Source: Lunularia cruciata
Lineage: Eukaryota; Streptophyta; Marchantiopsida; Lunulariales; Lunulariaceae
Direction: 5' to 3'
Assembly (NCBI GenBank): GCA_948567375.1
Contig: OX419760.1
Location: 20,150,001-20,214,000, forward strand
DNA: 64,000 nt
The notes beneath the pieces are model-generated. The model made no database searches. It was not told the origin of the DNA and saw only the letters and a list, made by a program, of their open reading frames with translations. Position 1 is the stretch's first letter. Each line of letters starts with the position of its first letter. Positions 24,301-36,300 of the stretch are shown in pieces. The translations under genes and the position numbers were made by a program.

Positions 24301-27300
24301 TATTCAAGTGGAGTTCTCAACACTATGCAGCCTTTCCATTCCTTGACAAAGGATGTGTTGGAGTTTCAAAGTCAAGGTGTAGTACTTGTTCTTGGTGATT
24401 TCAATGCTAGGATCCAAGCCTCTCAGATCCCTGACTTGAGTGACCTTGAGAATGATCCTCTCCACAGCTTGATAGACTATTCTAGTGCTTGGTCCCGCTC
24501 TTCCAAAGATCTTATGTCCAACTCCATGAGTGAGCACTTTTTGAGCTTTGGTACCAATTGTAGCTTGAAGATCTTGAATGGCCTTTCTCAATTTCCAAAA
24601 ACTTGTAAAAGCACATGCTTTGCCTTTGGTGGATCAAGCACCATAGATTATATGCTCACTTCAGCTGATGATATCCACTTTGTCTCAGATTTTATTGTTT
24701 TAGATCCTCAACCAGAATCTGACCATGCACCTCTATCTTGTGCAATCCTTCTTCCTTGCCTCAATAGAACCGCATTACCTATTGACCATGCCTTTAGAGG
24801 AAAACTTTGTCTAGATTTTCACAAGAGAGACTTGTACCAACAAGCTATCCAAGAGAAACTGAGTTCTATGGAGTGGAGCTCTGATTTTCAACAACGTAGT
24901 GATTAGTTGGTTGAGCTTCTTCAATCTACATCAACTACTTTCTTCCAAGAGGTTCTTACATGAAGAGACTTGGTCTACCTTGCAATAGATGGTATGATGC
25001 TGATTGCCAAATGGCAAGGATCAAAGCTATGGATAGGTCTCTTGATTAAATTGCACAAAATCAGGCCTTTGTTTCATATAGAAAGTTGGTGAAGTGCAAA
25101 AAGCGAGCATTTTTGAGACTCAAGGGGGTTGAGTTGAGCATTGAACTGAGGAGCAATCTCAAAATTTTTTGGAAGAAGGTAACCATCAGATCCCCATCTC
25201 CATTTCTAGACCTAAACAAGCTTTGTGACTATATGAAAGATCTGTACTTTTTCCCTGATGCTCCAAGCATGGCACCTCGCCTTGGATCTGCTCTCACTAT
25301 CTCTGAAGCTGATGTCAAGTACCAACTGAAGAAGCTGGCCAATAGTAAGGCTGAAGACCTTGATGGATTATGTGTTGAACTTCTGAAGTGGGGCAGTAGC
25401 CATCTGATTTTAGTACTCACTTCTCATTTGAATGAGGCAATCGAGTGTGGCTTTCCAGATAGATGGTGCTTCAAGAAGGTAGTTCCAATTCACAAGTCTG
25501 GCCAAAGAGATGTTGTCACCAATTACCGTACCATACTAGTTAGCAGTATCTTTGCCAAGTTGTATGGTCCAATTTTGGAGTCTAGGTTGAGTACTTAGGC
25601 TGAAAAGTACAGTGTTTGAGCTATGTGCCAAGCTGGTTTCAGATCGGGCTTTAGCACCTTGGATCACCTATTGGTACTCCTGGTTTTGTGGTGGAATCCT
25701 AAGGGTGTTGGAGGAGCTCTCTATGTTGCATTTATTGATTTCAAGAAGGCCTTTGATAAGGTGCTTAGGAAATCTCTAAGTGAGAGACTCACTCAAGTTG
25801 GCGTTTCAGCCGATCTGATTATGACATCCGGACAGCAAAACATGAAGTAAAACGTTTGGGGCTTGCTTAATCCATTGAGAACCGTACCAATCAGCAGATT
25901 ATCTTAGAACTAGTTTACAAGTACATACAAATTTTGAGAAGACCTAGTGTTCTTGCCCTCCCAAGAAAAGACAAGGCTTGGTCAACTTTGTGTTTCACTT
26001 TGTCTGTTTTGCCTTTTTGCTGCCTGAGAAGATGCACAGCAAAACACAACTAGGGCGAAAACAAGGAGCCAATTTAGGACTCTTCTCAATCACACTCGAG
26101 ATTGCACATAATGAGTTTCAACTTTATCTTAGGATATTACACTTTTTAATGAACTGAACTCTATGGACAGTCATTCAGCTTCACACGGAATCTACCCATA
26201 TGCAAAATTGGAACAGATATCGCCAGGTTGAAAAAATGCTTTCAATTATGTGACAAAGAGAATCTTGGAGTGGCACAAAGTCCTTCAGCACATTGAGCAC
26301 GAGTCAATCGACTCTGAGAAATTGGTTGTGAGACTTTCATCTTTGAGCTCTCAAGATGTCCTTAGCACAATGGGTGTGATTCAAGGTTGCTCTCTATCTC
26401 CAACTCTATTTGGAATCTTCATCGATGGTCTGGAGAGACTAGTCATGGAAGTTGGAGCTACTCGTGTATAGGTTGGCTCTTTGATGATACATGCACTCCT
26501 TTATGCAGATGATGTAGTGCTTCTCTCCACCAATCCACAGAGTTTACAGAAGCTGTTGGATTCTCTTCTCGTGTTTTGCAATGAAATAGAGATGGAGGTG
26601 AACCTTGACAAATCCAAGGAGATTGTGGTGGGTTCTGAAGGTGTCACACCTTTCTTTTTTGATGGACAGCAATTGGAGCAGGTTTCTTCCAATAAGTACT
26701 TGGGCCTTGAGTTTTCTCATGACTATAGTTGGTCTACTTGTGTGAAGATGAGAATCAATGCAGGCTTTAGAGCTTTGTATTCACTCATGAACTGCTCTAG
26801 ACTTGCTCACCTTACCACATGGGAATTGAAGAAGGTGCTATTCAGATCTCTTGTGCAGCCGGTGGTTCTCTATGGTGCTTAGATTTGGGGTCCAGGTACA
26901 AAGAAGACATGGTGGGAAAAGGTGGAGAAATTTCAGAAATTGTTTTTGTGTGATGAACTTGGGGTGAGGACTCAAACTCCATATGTATTGCTGCTTGCTG
27001 AAATAGGGTTTTTGCCTCTTGAGGCTGAAGCTTTGTTTTTAGCTATCACATATGCCACTAAGGTGAGGTCCATGGAGCATGAGAGACTTCCCTACCAAGC
27101 TTTTTGTGCCACTCTATCTGTTGGTTGGTATACAGATCGGGTTGCATGGGCCACCAGGTGGAATTTTTCTGAGCGACATTGGAAATTGGAGCCTATTGCA
27201 CTACGAGAAGTGATCAAGGAGCAGTTCTTACTTTGCTTATGGATGGAACCTAGTACCAAGATGGTGTTCTATCAGCAGTTTGTAAATCCTATGTTGGTGT

Positions 27301-30300
27301 ATTGTGAGCAAGATTATCTCTTGGCTAGGATTTCTACTTCAGTTAGACATGTTATTGCTCAATACAGAACTAGTTCTCATAGACTAGAGGTAGAACAAGG
27401 ACGTTGGCAGCAGATAGAGCACTCCATGTGACTTTGCTCATAATACATTATGAGCAAAGTTGAGGATGAGCATCATGTGTTTGTTGATTGCCCTTGTTAC
27501 ATGCAGATTAGAGTTATACATCACATTACTTGTAGTGATTTCTCTACTCTCTTATAGGTTGAAGCTTTAGCGTTAAGGGAAGTACATGACTGAGGTTAGT
27601 TTACATCGGACCAATTTATTACAGATTGGTCAGATGCCCTAGGCCCTTGCCTAGGCTCACATTTCATGTGTTTTGTATTGTGTTTCTAGTCTTTTGACTC
27701 TTTGGGTCTTTCGGGCTTTATATTTCATTGTTCATTGTTCAATGCTTTTTGATTAAAGCCCTTTGCAACAATTCTTGCCTTGTACTTTAGGATCTCATTC
27801 TCAGCTCCAATTTTGACACTGAAAACCATTTATAGGCAATTGCTTTCCTACCTGGTAGTACCCATATACCATTATTCTAAAGAGACTTCTTCTCATTTGC
27901 TATAGCCAGCTCCGACTGACTCAAATCTAATCTAAGCATAGCTTGTGGTAAAGTTTTTGGATCACAATCTCCATGACAGATGTAAGATTCATCTAACATC
28001 TCTTCTGAAAGGAAGCCAAGTCAATAGGTTTTCTATCTCTCTTTGATCTTTTTGGCTCTATGCCAAAAAGTTTCATGTCATCTCTTGACATCTTTGGAAT
28101 CTCACTCAAAGATTCTGCATTTGCAATCTGCTTTTGAGAGTCTTTTTCTATAGTATCATAATCAAAAACCACCATCTCTTTAGGCCTTCTTTTATACACC
28201 TTCAGACTCTCCTTTGGTGATCCATCAGCTTCACATAGAGATTGCTCTTTTGATGATTGATTTGAAGAATTGACTCTGCAGCTTGGGAAGATAGGTTGAT
28301 CAGGCTGATCAAATTGATCAGCTTGCTTCTGCAACTCATCACTATTCTCACACCAAGTCCTCAAGTCATCAAAGAGTACGTCTTTACTTCTGATAATCTG
28401 TCCATACTTAGGATGTACAAAAGATATCCTTTCATATCCTACAAAAAGCATTCTCTCAACCTTCTTTGGAAACTTCCTCCTTTGCTCCTTGGGAATATGA
28501 ACATAGGCAGGACATCCAAAAACTTTCAAAGCTGAAATATTAAGTGTCTTACTACTCCAACATTCTTCAGGAGTTCTTCTTGCAATGTTGTAGTACCCAT
28601 GATGTTTCTAAGGAAATTTTCAATGCTAATTATAGCACCCCAAAGCTTTCTCTCCAGCTTGGCATGTTGGACAATGAACAACAATAAAATATAAAGCCCA
28701 AAAGACCCAAAGAGTCAAAAGGCTGAAAACACAATACAAAACACATAAAATGTGAGCCTAGGGTATCTGACCAATCTATAAAAAATTGGTCCAATGTAAA
28801 ATAATCTTGGTCATATACTTCCCTAACGCTAAAGCCTCAATCTAAGCATTGCCAATGCTTTGTCCACCAATGTCTTATTCAACCTTTTTGCAACTCCATT
28901 CTGTGCAAGACTGTCTCTGGCAGTACAGTCAAGAAGAACTTCTTTCTCTTATAGAAAAGAAAGGAATTCCTCATTGATGTACTCTTTGCTTCCATCTGTT
29001 TTCAATTGCTTGACTTTCATCTTAGTCTGCAACTCAGCCATGGCTACAAACTTCTGGAATTTTTGCAGCACTTCATCCTTGCTTTTCATGAGATAGATAA
29101 AGCTCTTTCTACTATAATCATACACAAAGGAAATATAGTAGGCTGCTCCATTCAATGACTTCTTAGTCATGTATCCCAATATATTAGACTGTATGACATC
29201 TAGAAGACAAGAAGCTCTAGATGAATACTTCTTGGGGATAGTAGCTTTGTGTGCCTTACCTTTTGCATACCTAGTGCAAAATTTGAGTTTTTCTTTGGGA
29301 TCTAGGTTCAACCCCTCCACTACCTTCTCTAAAGCATGTAGTTTTTGTTCCAACAAGTGCTCTAACCTCAAATGCCAAAGATTGAAATCATTTTTGTTTC
29401 ATGTGACCAATGTATAATCAAAACAATAAGCTTCCTTCAACTTGAATAGTTTTTCTTTGGCAGTACCATACCCAAGGACCAGCTCTCCTTTCTCCAAAGT
29501 GCATTGTTTTCTATTGCTCTCAAACAGAACATCCACTCCATGCTCCATGAGGCAAGGAATTGATATCAAGTTCTTGGTGTAATTGAGAACATAGAGCACA
29601 TTTTCCAAATAGCTTTTACAAGAACTTGTATTAGATCTTCCCATGAAGGCAATATGAACTTCAACAATTTCTAACACTTGGTTCAGAATCACAAGTCAAC
29701 AACAAACACTCTTAGGAATCTTCAGAGGTTGAAGAGTTGAGAATAGTTCCTTCTAGTAACAGATATGAAAGGTGGCTCTAGAATCCAAGAACTATCCAGA
29801 ACTGTTTGAGGACAACTTTGATTCCGTCAACATTCCACAATCTAGCTCTTCTATTGAGTACCCCTCCTCATCACTTTCTATCTCATGGCACTCCTCTATG
29901 TTGTAAGCTGAACTCCCAGAGTTTTTACCCCTTACTAGTTGAGGTCTCTTGCCTATCTTCTTCAACTCTCATTCTCTCCTTTTTTGGGACATGTAGGTGC
30001 AATATGACCTTTCTCATGACAAAAATAACAACTCCTATCATCAACAAAACTAACTCTGTTCCTATATTTACTCACTCTTCTATTTAGCACTCTTCTTGAC
30101 TAGGAAGAAGCACTAAACAGAGCAGCATCTCCCAACTCATTTAACTTCATCTCTTTGTCCTCTCTGTCTCTGCTAAACACCAACAATTTTTTTATCACAT
30201 AATCCCATGTGACAACTTCAATAGGTTAAACTTTCAGAGGTACTAGGACAGAATGATAGCCTAAAGGAAGACTCCCTAAGAGATGGTTGATCTCATACTT

Positions 30301-33300
30301 CTCACCCATTTGTGCATGTATGTAGTATAGTGATATTTAGTTTGGTGTTACTAGTACTTGAGAGATATTATTTATATAGAGATAAAGGATGGTTCTACAT
30401 TAGTCATGACTAGCTAAAGTTAGTCATAACTAAGATAGAGGGGACCTTACTTTAGAGGAAGTGGAAAAGATGAGCACCACTATTTTTTATTCTAGTGTGT
30501 TGACTTGGTATTATTCTTAGATGTTTGGCTTTGAGGAAAGAGTTGAGAACTCTTGGGCCCGCGAGCCTTTTTGTTTTGGATTCTTCTATAGTCCAAGGAT
30601 AGCCCATGTGAAGGAATCCTTGACTTAGTGGTTGGGTCAAGATAAGATCACATGCTTAATAGAATATGCTCATATGGATGGATATTCCTTTATACTTTTT
30701 GACTTTACTTGACTTTTAGCCTAGTAACTTGAGTTACTCTAGTAATTAGTAACTTTTGTGCCTAATTATTTCACAAGTATATAAACTAGAGGTGAGGAGG
30801 TACTCATCATCCTTTCATTTGCAACTATCTCATTGAGTCTCATTGAGTTTTCTAGTGAGCAGTCTTGAGTCTTGGAGTGTTAGCCTTGGATGAGTATGAT
30901 GGAGTTGGGGTTCTTTGTCTTCTTAGTGCATGGTGCGCTACCATAATAGCCATTAGAGGTTCATCCTAAGTGAGAGACAATTGGCTCACAGTACAACTCC
31001 AAGATCCTTGACACTCTTGAAAATTTTTTTTGGTTTCAACACATGTAGGGTAAAATCACCACCATCTTGCAATTTCAAGTTCCATTGCAGACCATATTTG
31101 ATTAAAACTCTCCAGCTTCTCCACAAAGTAACTCTTGAGTATTTGCCAAATCTCCCAAATCCAAAGATAATTGTCTACTAGGTCTCTGATCAGCTCTTGC
31201 ATAGGCTTTAGGAGAAACCTCTCATTAATAGAGCGCTTGACTCTCTCCTCCTTGTTGGACTCTAGCTCATCTATATCATGAGCTTCTAATGCCAAGTCTA
31301 AATAGTCATAAGTGTCTAAGATACACTTCACATGGAAAGCCTAGGATCTATAATTAGTATTTTTCACTCTCTCTATCTCTCTGAGTTCTCCTATCAACTC
31401 CAATGGTGACTGTGGGCCCATAACCTGATGAGAATTGATGTTTTTGCTCCTTGAAGTAGAAGATCTATCAATCATTCTAATCTCTGATGTATCAGACATC
31501 ATTAACCCACAAGAATACTATACCTCTCTCATTTGTATCATAGTTCAAAGACAACAAACAAGTTTACTCACACAACATTATTAACACCCAATATTCAAAT
31601 AACATAGAACACACCTCAGGTGATGTTAAGCCATTGAAGACTTCATGAAATGCTAGGGTTGGTGTTAGGATCACCCTTATAGAGAAATTGACTCAAACTA
31701 GTGCAAAAAATACTCGAACATACACATGACCAAACCTTAGGAGGCTGCATTGCATAACTCTAATTAGGGTTGTGCTCCACTTTACCCTAAACAAATAGCT
31801 AGTAGAGTTTTAGAGAAATCCAACAAAACCATAAAAGCTAGAGAATTCATTAAAATAGAGATTAACTAAAACTAACAGATTATATTGCAACATGTGCGAT
31901 GAACACATGAGTCCTAAAACACCAAAAAACACAAAGGGAAGTAGAAAGGTGATCATAGTACACCTCCATGAAAGCACATACAATTTCATTAGTGCCAAAA
32001 GTAATGTCAAAGTATTTAGGTGAATGCCAGTACCCCTCATATCGAGTTTCTATTTGTAAGCTCATGAGCTTGGATATAGCTACAACTATCTGAACTACAA
32101 TGATAGGGTGGAACTGATTTTGTGTTGATCTAGGTATGTGACAAAGTCCACACACTAACAACTTGCTTAAGTTTCAAGATCAAGGTAGTGTGCTCAAACC
32201 AGATGGTGTAAGATTAAAAGCAGGTTGACTCATTGATAGCAACTAGAGGATAGTCCTTGCAAACCTAATTTAGTGTCAAGTTGACTTGCAAATGGTGAGT
32301 AATGGTATACAGTGATAGGAATTGTTGTTTACTATGAATGAAGTTAAAGGTCTATCCTCAATCATTCTGACTCTTGATGTATCAGACATCTTAGCACTCA
32401 AATTTCACAATCTCACCAAAGTAGACACTCTTGATTGTTCACAACAATACTCAACTCTCTCTCTCTCTAAGCCTTTAGAGATAATACACAACAGTTCACT
32501 CGTGCAGTATGATAAACATCCCAAGATAAGCATTACACCTGAAACCATATACAAGGTGCTAGGAATGACCTTTTCAAGAGAATTGATTGTTCCAAGTTCT
32601 AAAACACACATTTACTCATAAATAAAAGCTAAGAGATTTTTTTCATAACTCTAAGAGTGATTGTGCGTACCTTTACTCTAATGAGATAGTGGTACCTAAA
32701 CCCTAGAGGTACCTAAACTAAAACCACAAAATTAGAGATTGCACTATATAGATTAACTAAAACTAATACTTGCACTTAATGAGATTTTAGGACAATTCCC
32801 ATATCAACTACATATTTTATGTGTTTACCTTTAGGTAGTGCTTTTGTAAACACATCTATTGTCATTTTCTTGTGTAGGATAGTAAACTAACTCCACAACA
32901 CTTTCTTTCTCTATCTCTTCTACAGACCTTCTTATAATCTGTCTATGCTTAGTACTTAGGATGATGTATAGGATTTTTACTAAGTACTACACTTCATGTA
33001 TTGTCACAATATAATATTGTGTGATTTGTCCGTTCAAATCCCAACTCCTTAAGAGGTCTCTTGTTCTAGATGACTTCCTAAGTAGCACTTAAGGTTCCCA
33101 TCAACACTGCCTGAATAGTAAACACTACAGCAGATGTTCTCTATTTACTACACCAATTGATTGCTCCACCATTGATCATTATCACATTTCCACTAGTTGA
33201 TCTGCTATTATCAATATCATCTCCCCAACTAGCATCTATTTATGCTGTTAGAGTAGAAAATGTATTCTCCTGTCTTGTACTCCAAAAAAGCATATTGAGT

Positions 33301-36300
33301 GCCTCTCAAGTATCTGAACACTCTTCTCACAACCTTCCAGTGCGTTTGTGTGGGCAGGCTTGTGTATCTAGCACATGCTTCCACTGCATAGCAGATATCT
33401 GCTTTGTACAGACCATGATAAACATCATAAAACCAAGTGCATTCTAATAGAGAAATTTAAACGTTTTGTCTTGTCTTTTACTTCTTCTTACATGCTTCCA
33501 CTTTGCTTCCAACCTAGACCAAGAGGTGTAGAGATAGGTTTTGCCTCTATCACTCAATACTTTTGTAAGTATTGATTTCACATATTGTGGTTGACTGAAT
33601 CAAATCCAACTTGCTTTTCTGTCTCTAGTCACCTTAATCCTCAAAATAAGTTTTAAGGAACCAAGGATGACCATCCTTGGTTCCTTAAAACTTATTCTCA
33701 AAGACAGAACACCAGAAATATATTACTGCATTGGTCGATTCTCTATTTCCCAATAGTAACAAGTCATCTATGTATGCACTAATTTAAACATCATCCTTGT
33801 AGTAGACACTCATGTTAGAGTCTGCTCGGTTGAAGCCCTACTTTCTTAGATATGAGTCTAGTTCCTCATACTATGCTCTAGGAGCTTGCTTAAGACCATA
33901 CAAGGTTTTCTTAAGCAAATATACCTTCTTTTGCCTTCAACATACCCATCTTTAACATCTATATAGATGATCTCTTTTAGATCTTCATTGAGAAAGGTAT
34001 GGGCAAATGCATGTAAGTAGAGGTTCGATTGATTGAACAGCTGATAATCCTAGAATTGGGGATTATATGGAGACATTGACAAGCTCAAGAAGATCAAGAC
34101 TTATGCCTGAGTAACTAACTTAATGTAACTCATGCACATAAGCTAGCTATAGTAGTCTGTGAGCCGGCCTGTCTCTCACTCAGGATGAACCTCTGATGGC
34201 TATTATGGTAGCGCACCATGGACTAAGAAGGCAAGGAACCCCAACTCCATCATACTCCTCCAAGGCTAACACTCCAAGACTCAAGACATTGCTCACTAGA
34301 GAACTCAATGAGAGAGAGATAGTTGCAAATGAAAGGATGCTGAGTACCTCCTCACCCCTTGTTTATATACTTGTGAAATAGTTACGTACCAAAGTTACTA
34401 TTTACCGTAGTAACTCAAGTTACTAGACTAAAAGTCAAGTAAAGTCAAAAAGTAGAAAGGAATATCCATTCACATGGGCATATTCCCCTTATCTTGACCC
34501 AACCACTAAAGCAAGGATTCCTTCACATGGGCTATCCTTGGACTAAAGAAGAATCCAAAACAAAAAGGCTTGCGGGCCCAAGAGTTCTCAACTCTTTCCC
34601 CAAAGCCAAACACCTAGGAATAGTACCAAGTCAACACACTAAAATCCAAAATAGTGGTGCTCATCTTTTCTACTTCCTCTAAAGTAAGGTCCCATCTATC
34701 TTAGCTATGACTAACTTTAGCTAACCATGACTAATATAGAACCATCCTTTATCTCTATATAAATAATATCTCTTAAGTACTTGTAATACTAAGCTAAATA
34801 TCACAATACCACACACATGCACAAATGGGTGTTACATTTACCCCCGGACTAAGTTTTCACTTTGTCCTCAAAGTGAAGGTCTCTCTACCTTCTATGGTAC
34901 ATCTTCAACTTATCATGGTTAATCCTATCAAAGTGTCTTCCTCCCAACTCCTTGAGATCATAAGTGTAATTTCCCCACACCTTCTCTACTATGAAAGGTC
35001 CAAAGTACTTAGGCAAAAACTTCTTTTGCACTCTCTTGAATCGAATGGAATCAAACAACATTACCCAATCACCTTCTTTGAAAGGCTCCACCTTCTTCTT
35101 GCCTTGCCTCTTGTCATAGCTCTCCTTTTGTTTCCTTTGGGCTTGCTCCACTCGAACCATAGCAACTGCTCTTGCCTCTTCCAACTCCATGAGTTGATCC
35201 TTCCTTGACTTCTCTGCATCACTTCCTTGTGCTTTCTTCAATCTCCTATGAATGCTTTGGAAGGTAGGAAGATCAAAGTGAATAGGTAAGGTAGACTCAA
35301 TACCATACACCAATTGGAATGGAGAATATCCAGTGGAAGTCTTCATGGTTGTCCTATACTCCCACAAAACTGCATGAATCCTCTTGTCCCAATGATGTTT
35401 AGCCCCCTCCATTTCTGCATCTTTGGCCAGCATCATGCACAAGGTTTGATTGGTTCTCTCTGCCAAGCCATTGGAATTTGGCTTATAGGATGTAGTTACT
35501 CTATGTGTGATAGAGAAATGTCGTAGCATGGCTGTAGTAATGCTTCCTGTAAACTCTCCTCCTCTATCAGAAACCAACTCCAAAGGGCATCCAAACCTAG
35601 TGATAATGCGTTCATAAAGAAATCTACCCACTTCATCTTCATTCTTGTCCCTCAATGGTCTAGCCTCAACCCACTTGGTAAGGTAATCAGTAACTACCAC
35701 AATGTACCGATTGTTCCTTGGGGTTCTATTGAGAGGTCCCACAAAATCAATTCCCCACTTCTCAAAAGGTCCTAGCAATGGAATTGATCTAAGTGGTGGA
35801 GTGGATGTAGACTTTCTAGCAAAAGCTTGACAAACATGACAAGTTTTGCAATAATCAAGACAATCCTTGAAAATCCCTCTCCAATGGTAACCTGCATCTA
35901 GAATCTTGAAAGCAGTCACCTTTCCTGCAAAGTGTCCTCCACATACTAAACCTTCATGAAACTCCTTTATGAGTAGGATAGACTCTTCCTTACCCACTGC
36001 TCTTCGAAGTAGACCATCTGCTCCTTGGTGAAAAAGAATATCATCCACCATTGTGTAAGGTCTAGATCTTGCTGCAAGGGCCTTCCTCTCCCTAGCATGC
36101 ATCCCTTCTGGATAGTTACCTCTTGTCACAAAATCCACAATCTCCTTGTACTCCATTGGAACCTCTTGAGTGACTGAGATTGTCATGAGCTCCTCATCCG
36201 GGAAGGAATCATCTACTGGCTCATCTCCATCATGATCATAGGCTCTAGATAACAAATCAGCATTTGCATGTTTCTTTCCTGGCCTATCCTCAATTATGTA

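Larger units (their letters stand above)
22687..27738 (+). mobile_element. LINE-5: near full-length LINE
   Basis: About 5.05 kb with tcaa at both sides (22683-22686 and 27739-27742). Short 5' UTR with two of the tandem units (anchors 22733 and 22906), ORF1 23082-23921, ORF2 from 23940, tail attgttcattgttca. Contains a 489-bp foreign insertion at 25821-26309. Best overall ORF1 and endonuclease of the family, but with stops. Confidence 0.9.
3563..31877 (-). mobile_element. Copia-1: outer Copia LTR retrotransposon of the left stack
   Basis: Minus-strand Ty1/Copia element, 28.3 kb including later insertions. Outer ends: LTR1 3563-4001 and LTR3 31426-31877. Both sides carry the 5-bp target duplication gatta (3558-3562 and 31878-31882), and the flanking sequence rejoins into one copy of repeat R, which confirms the ends. 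Internal order from the 5' end: gag, CCHC, protease, integrase, RT, RNase H. All parts have stops and frameshifts. An additional LTR (LTR2, 13385-16081) splits the interior. Inserted into it: a solo Gypsy LTR, LINE-3, LINE-4, LINE-5, a LINE fragment and Copia-2. Confidence 0.9.

Noticed and set aside
34196-34682. 61- and 62-codon frames in the Gypsy-1 LTR, repeated exactly at 41322-41808
   Set aside because: Identical because the LTRs are identical; antisense to the element and not gene-like.
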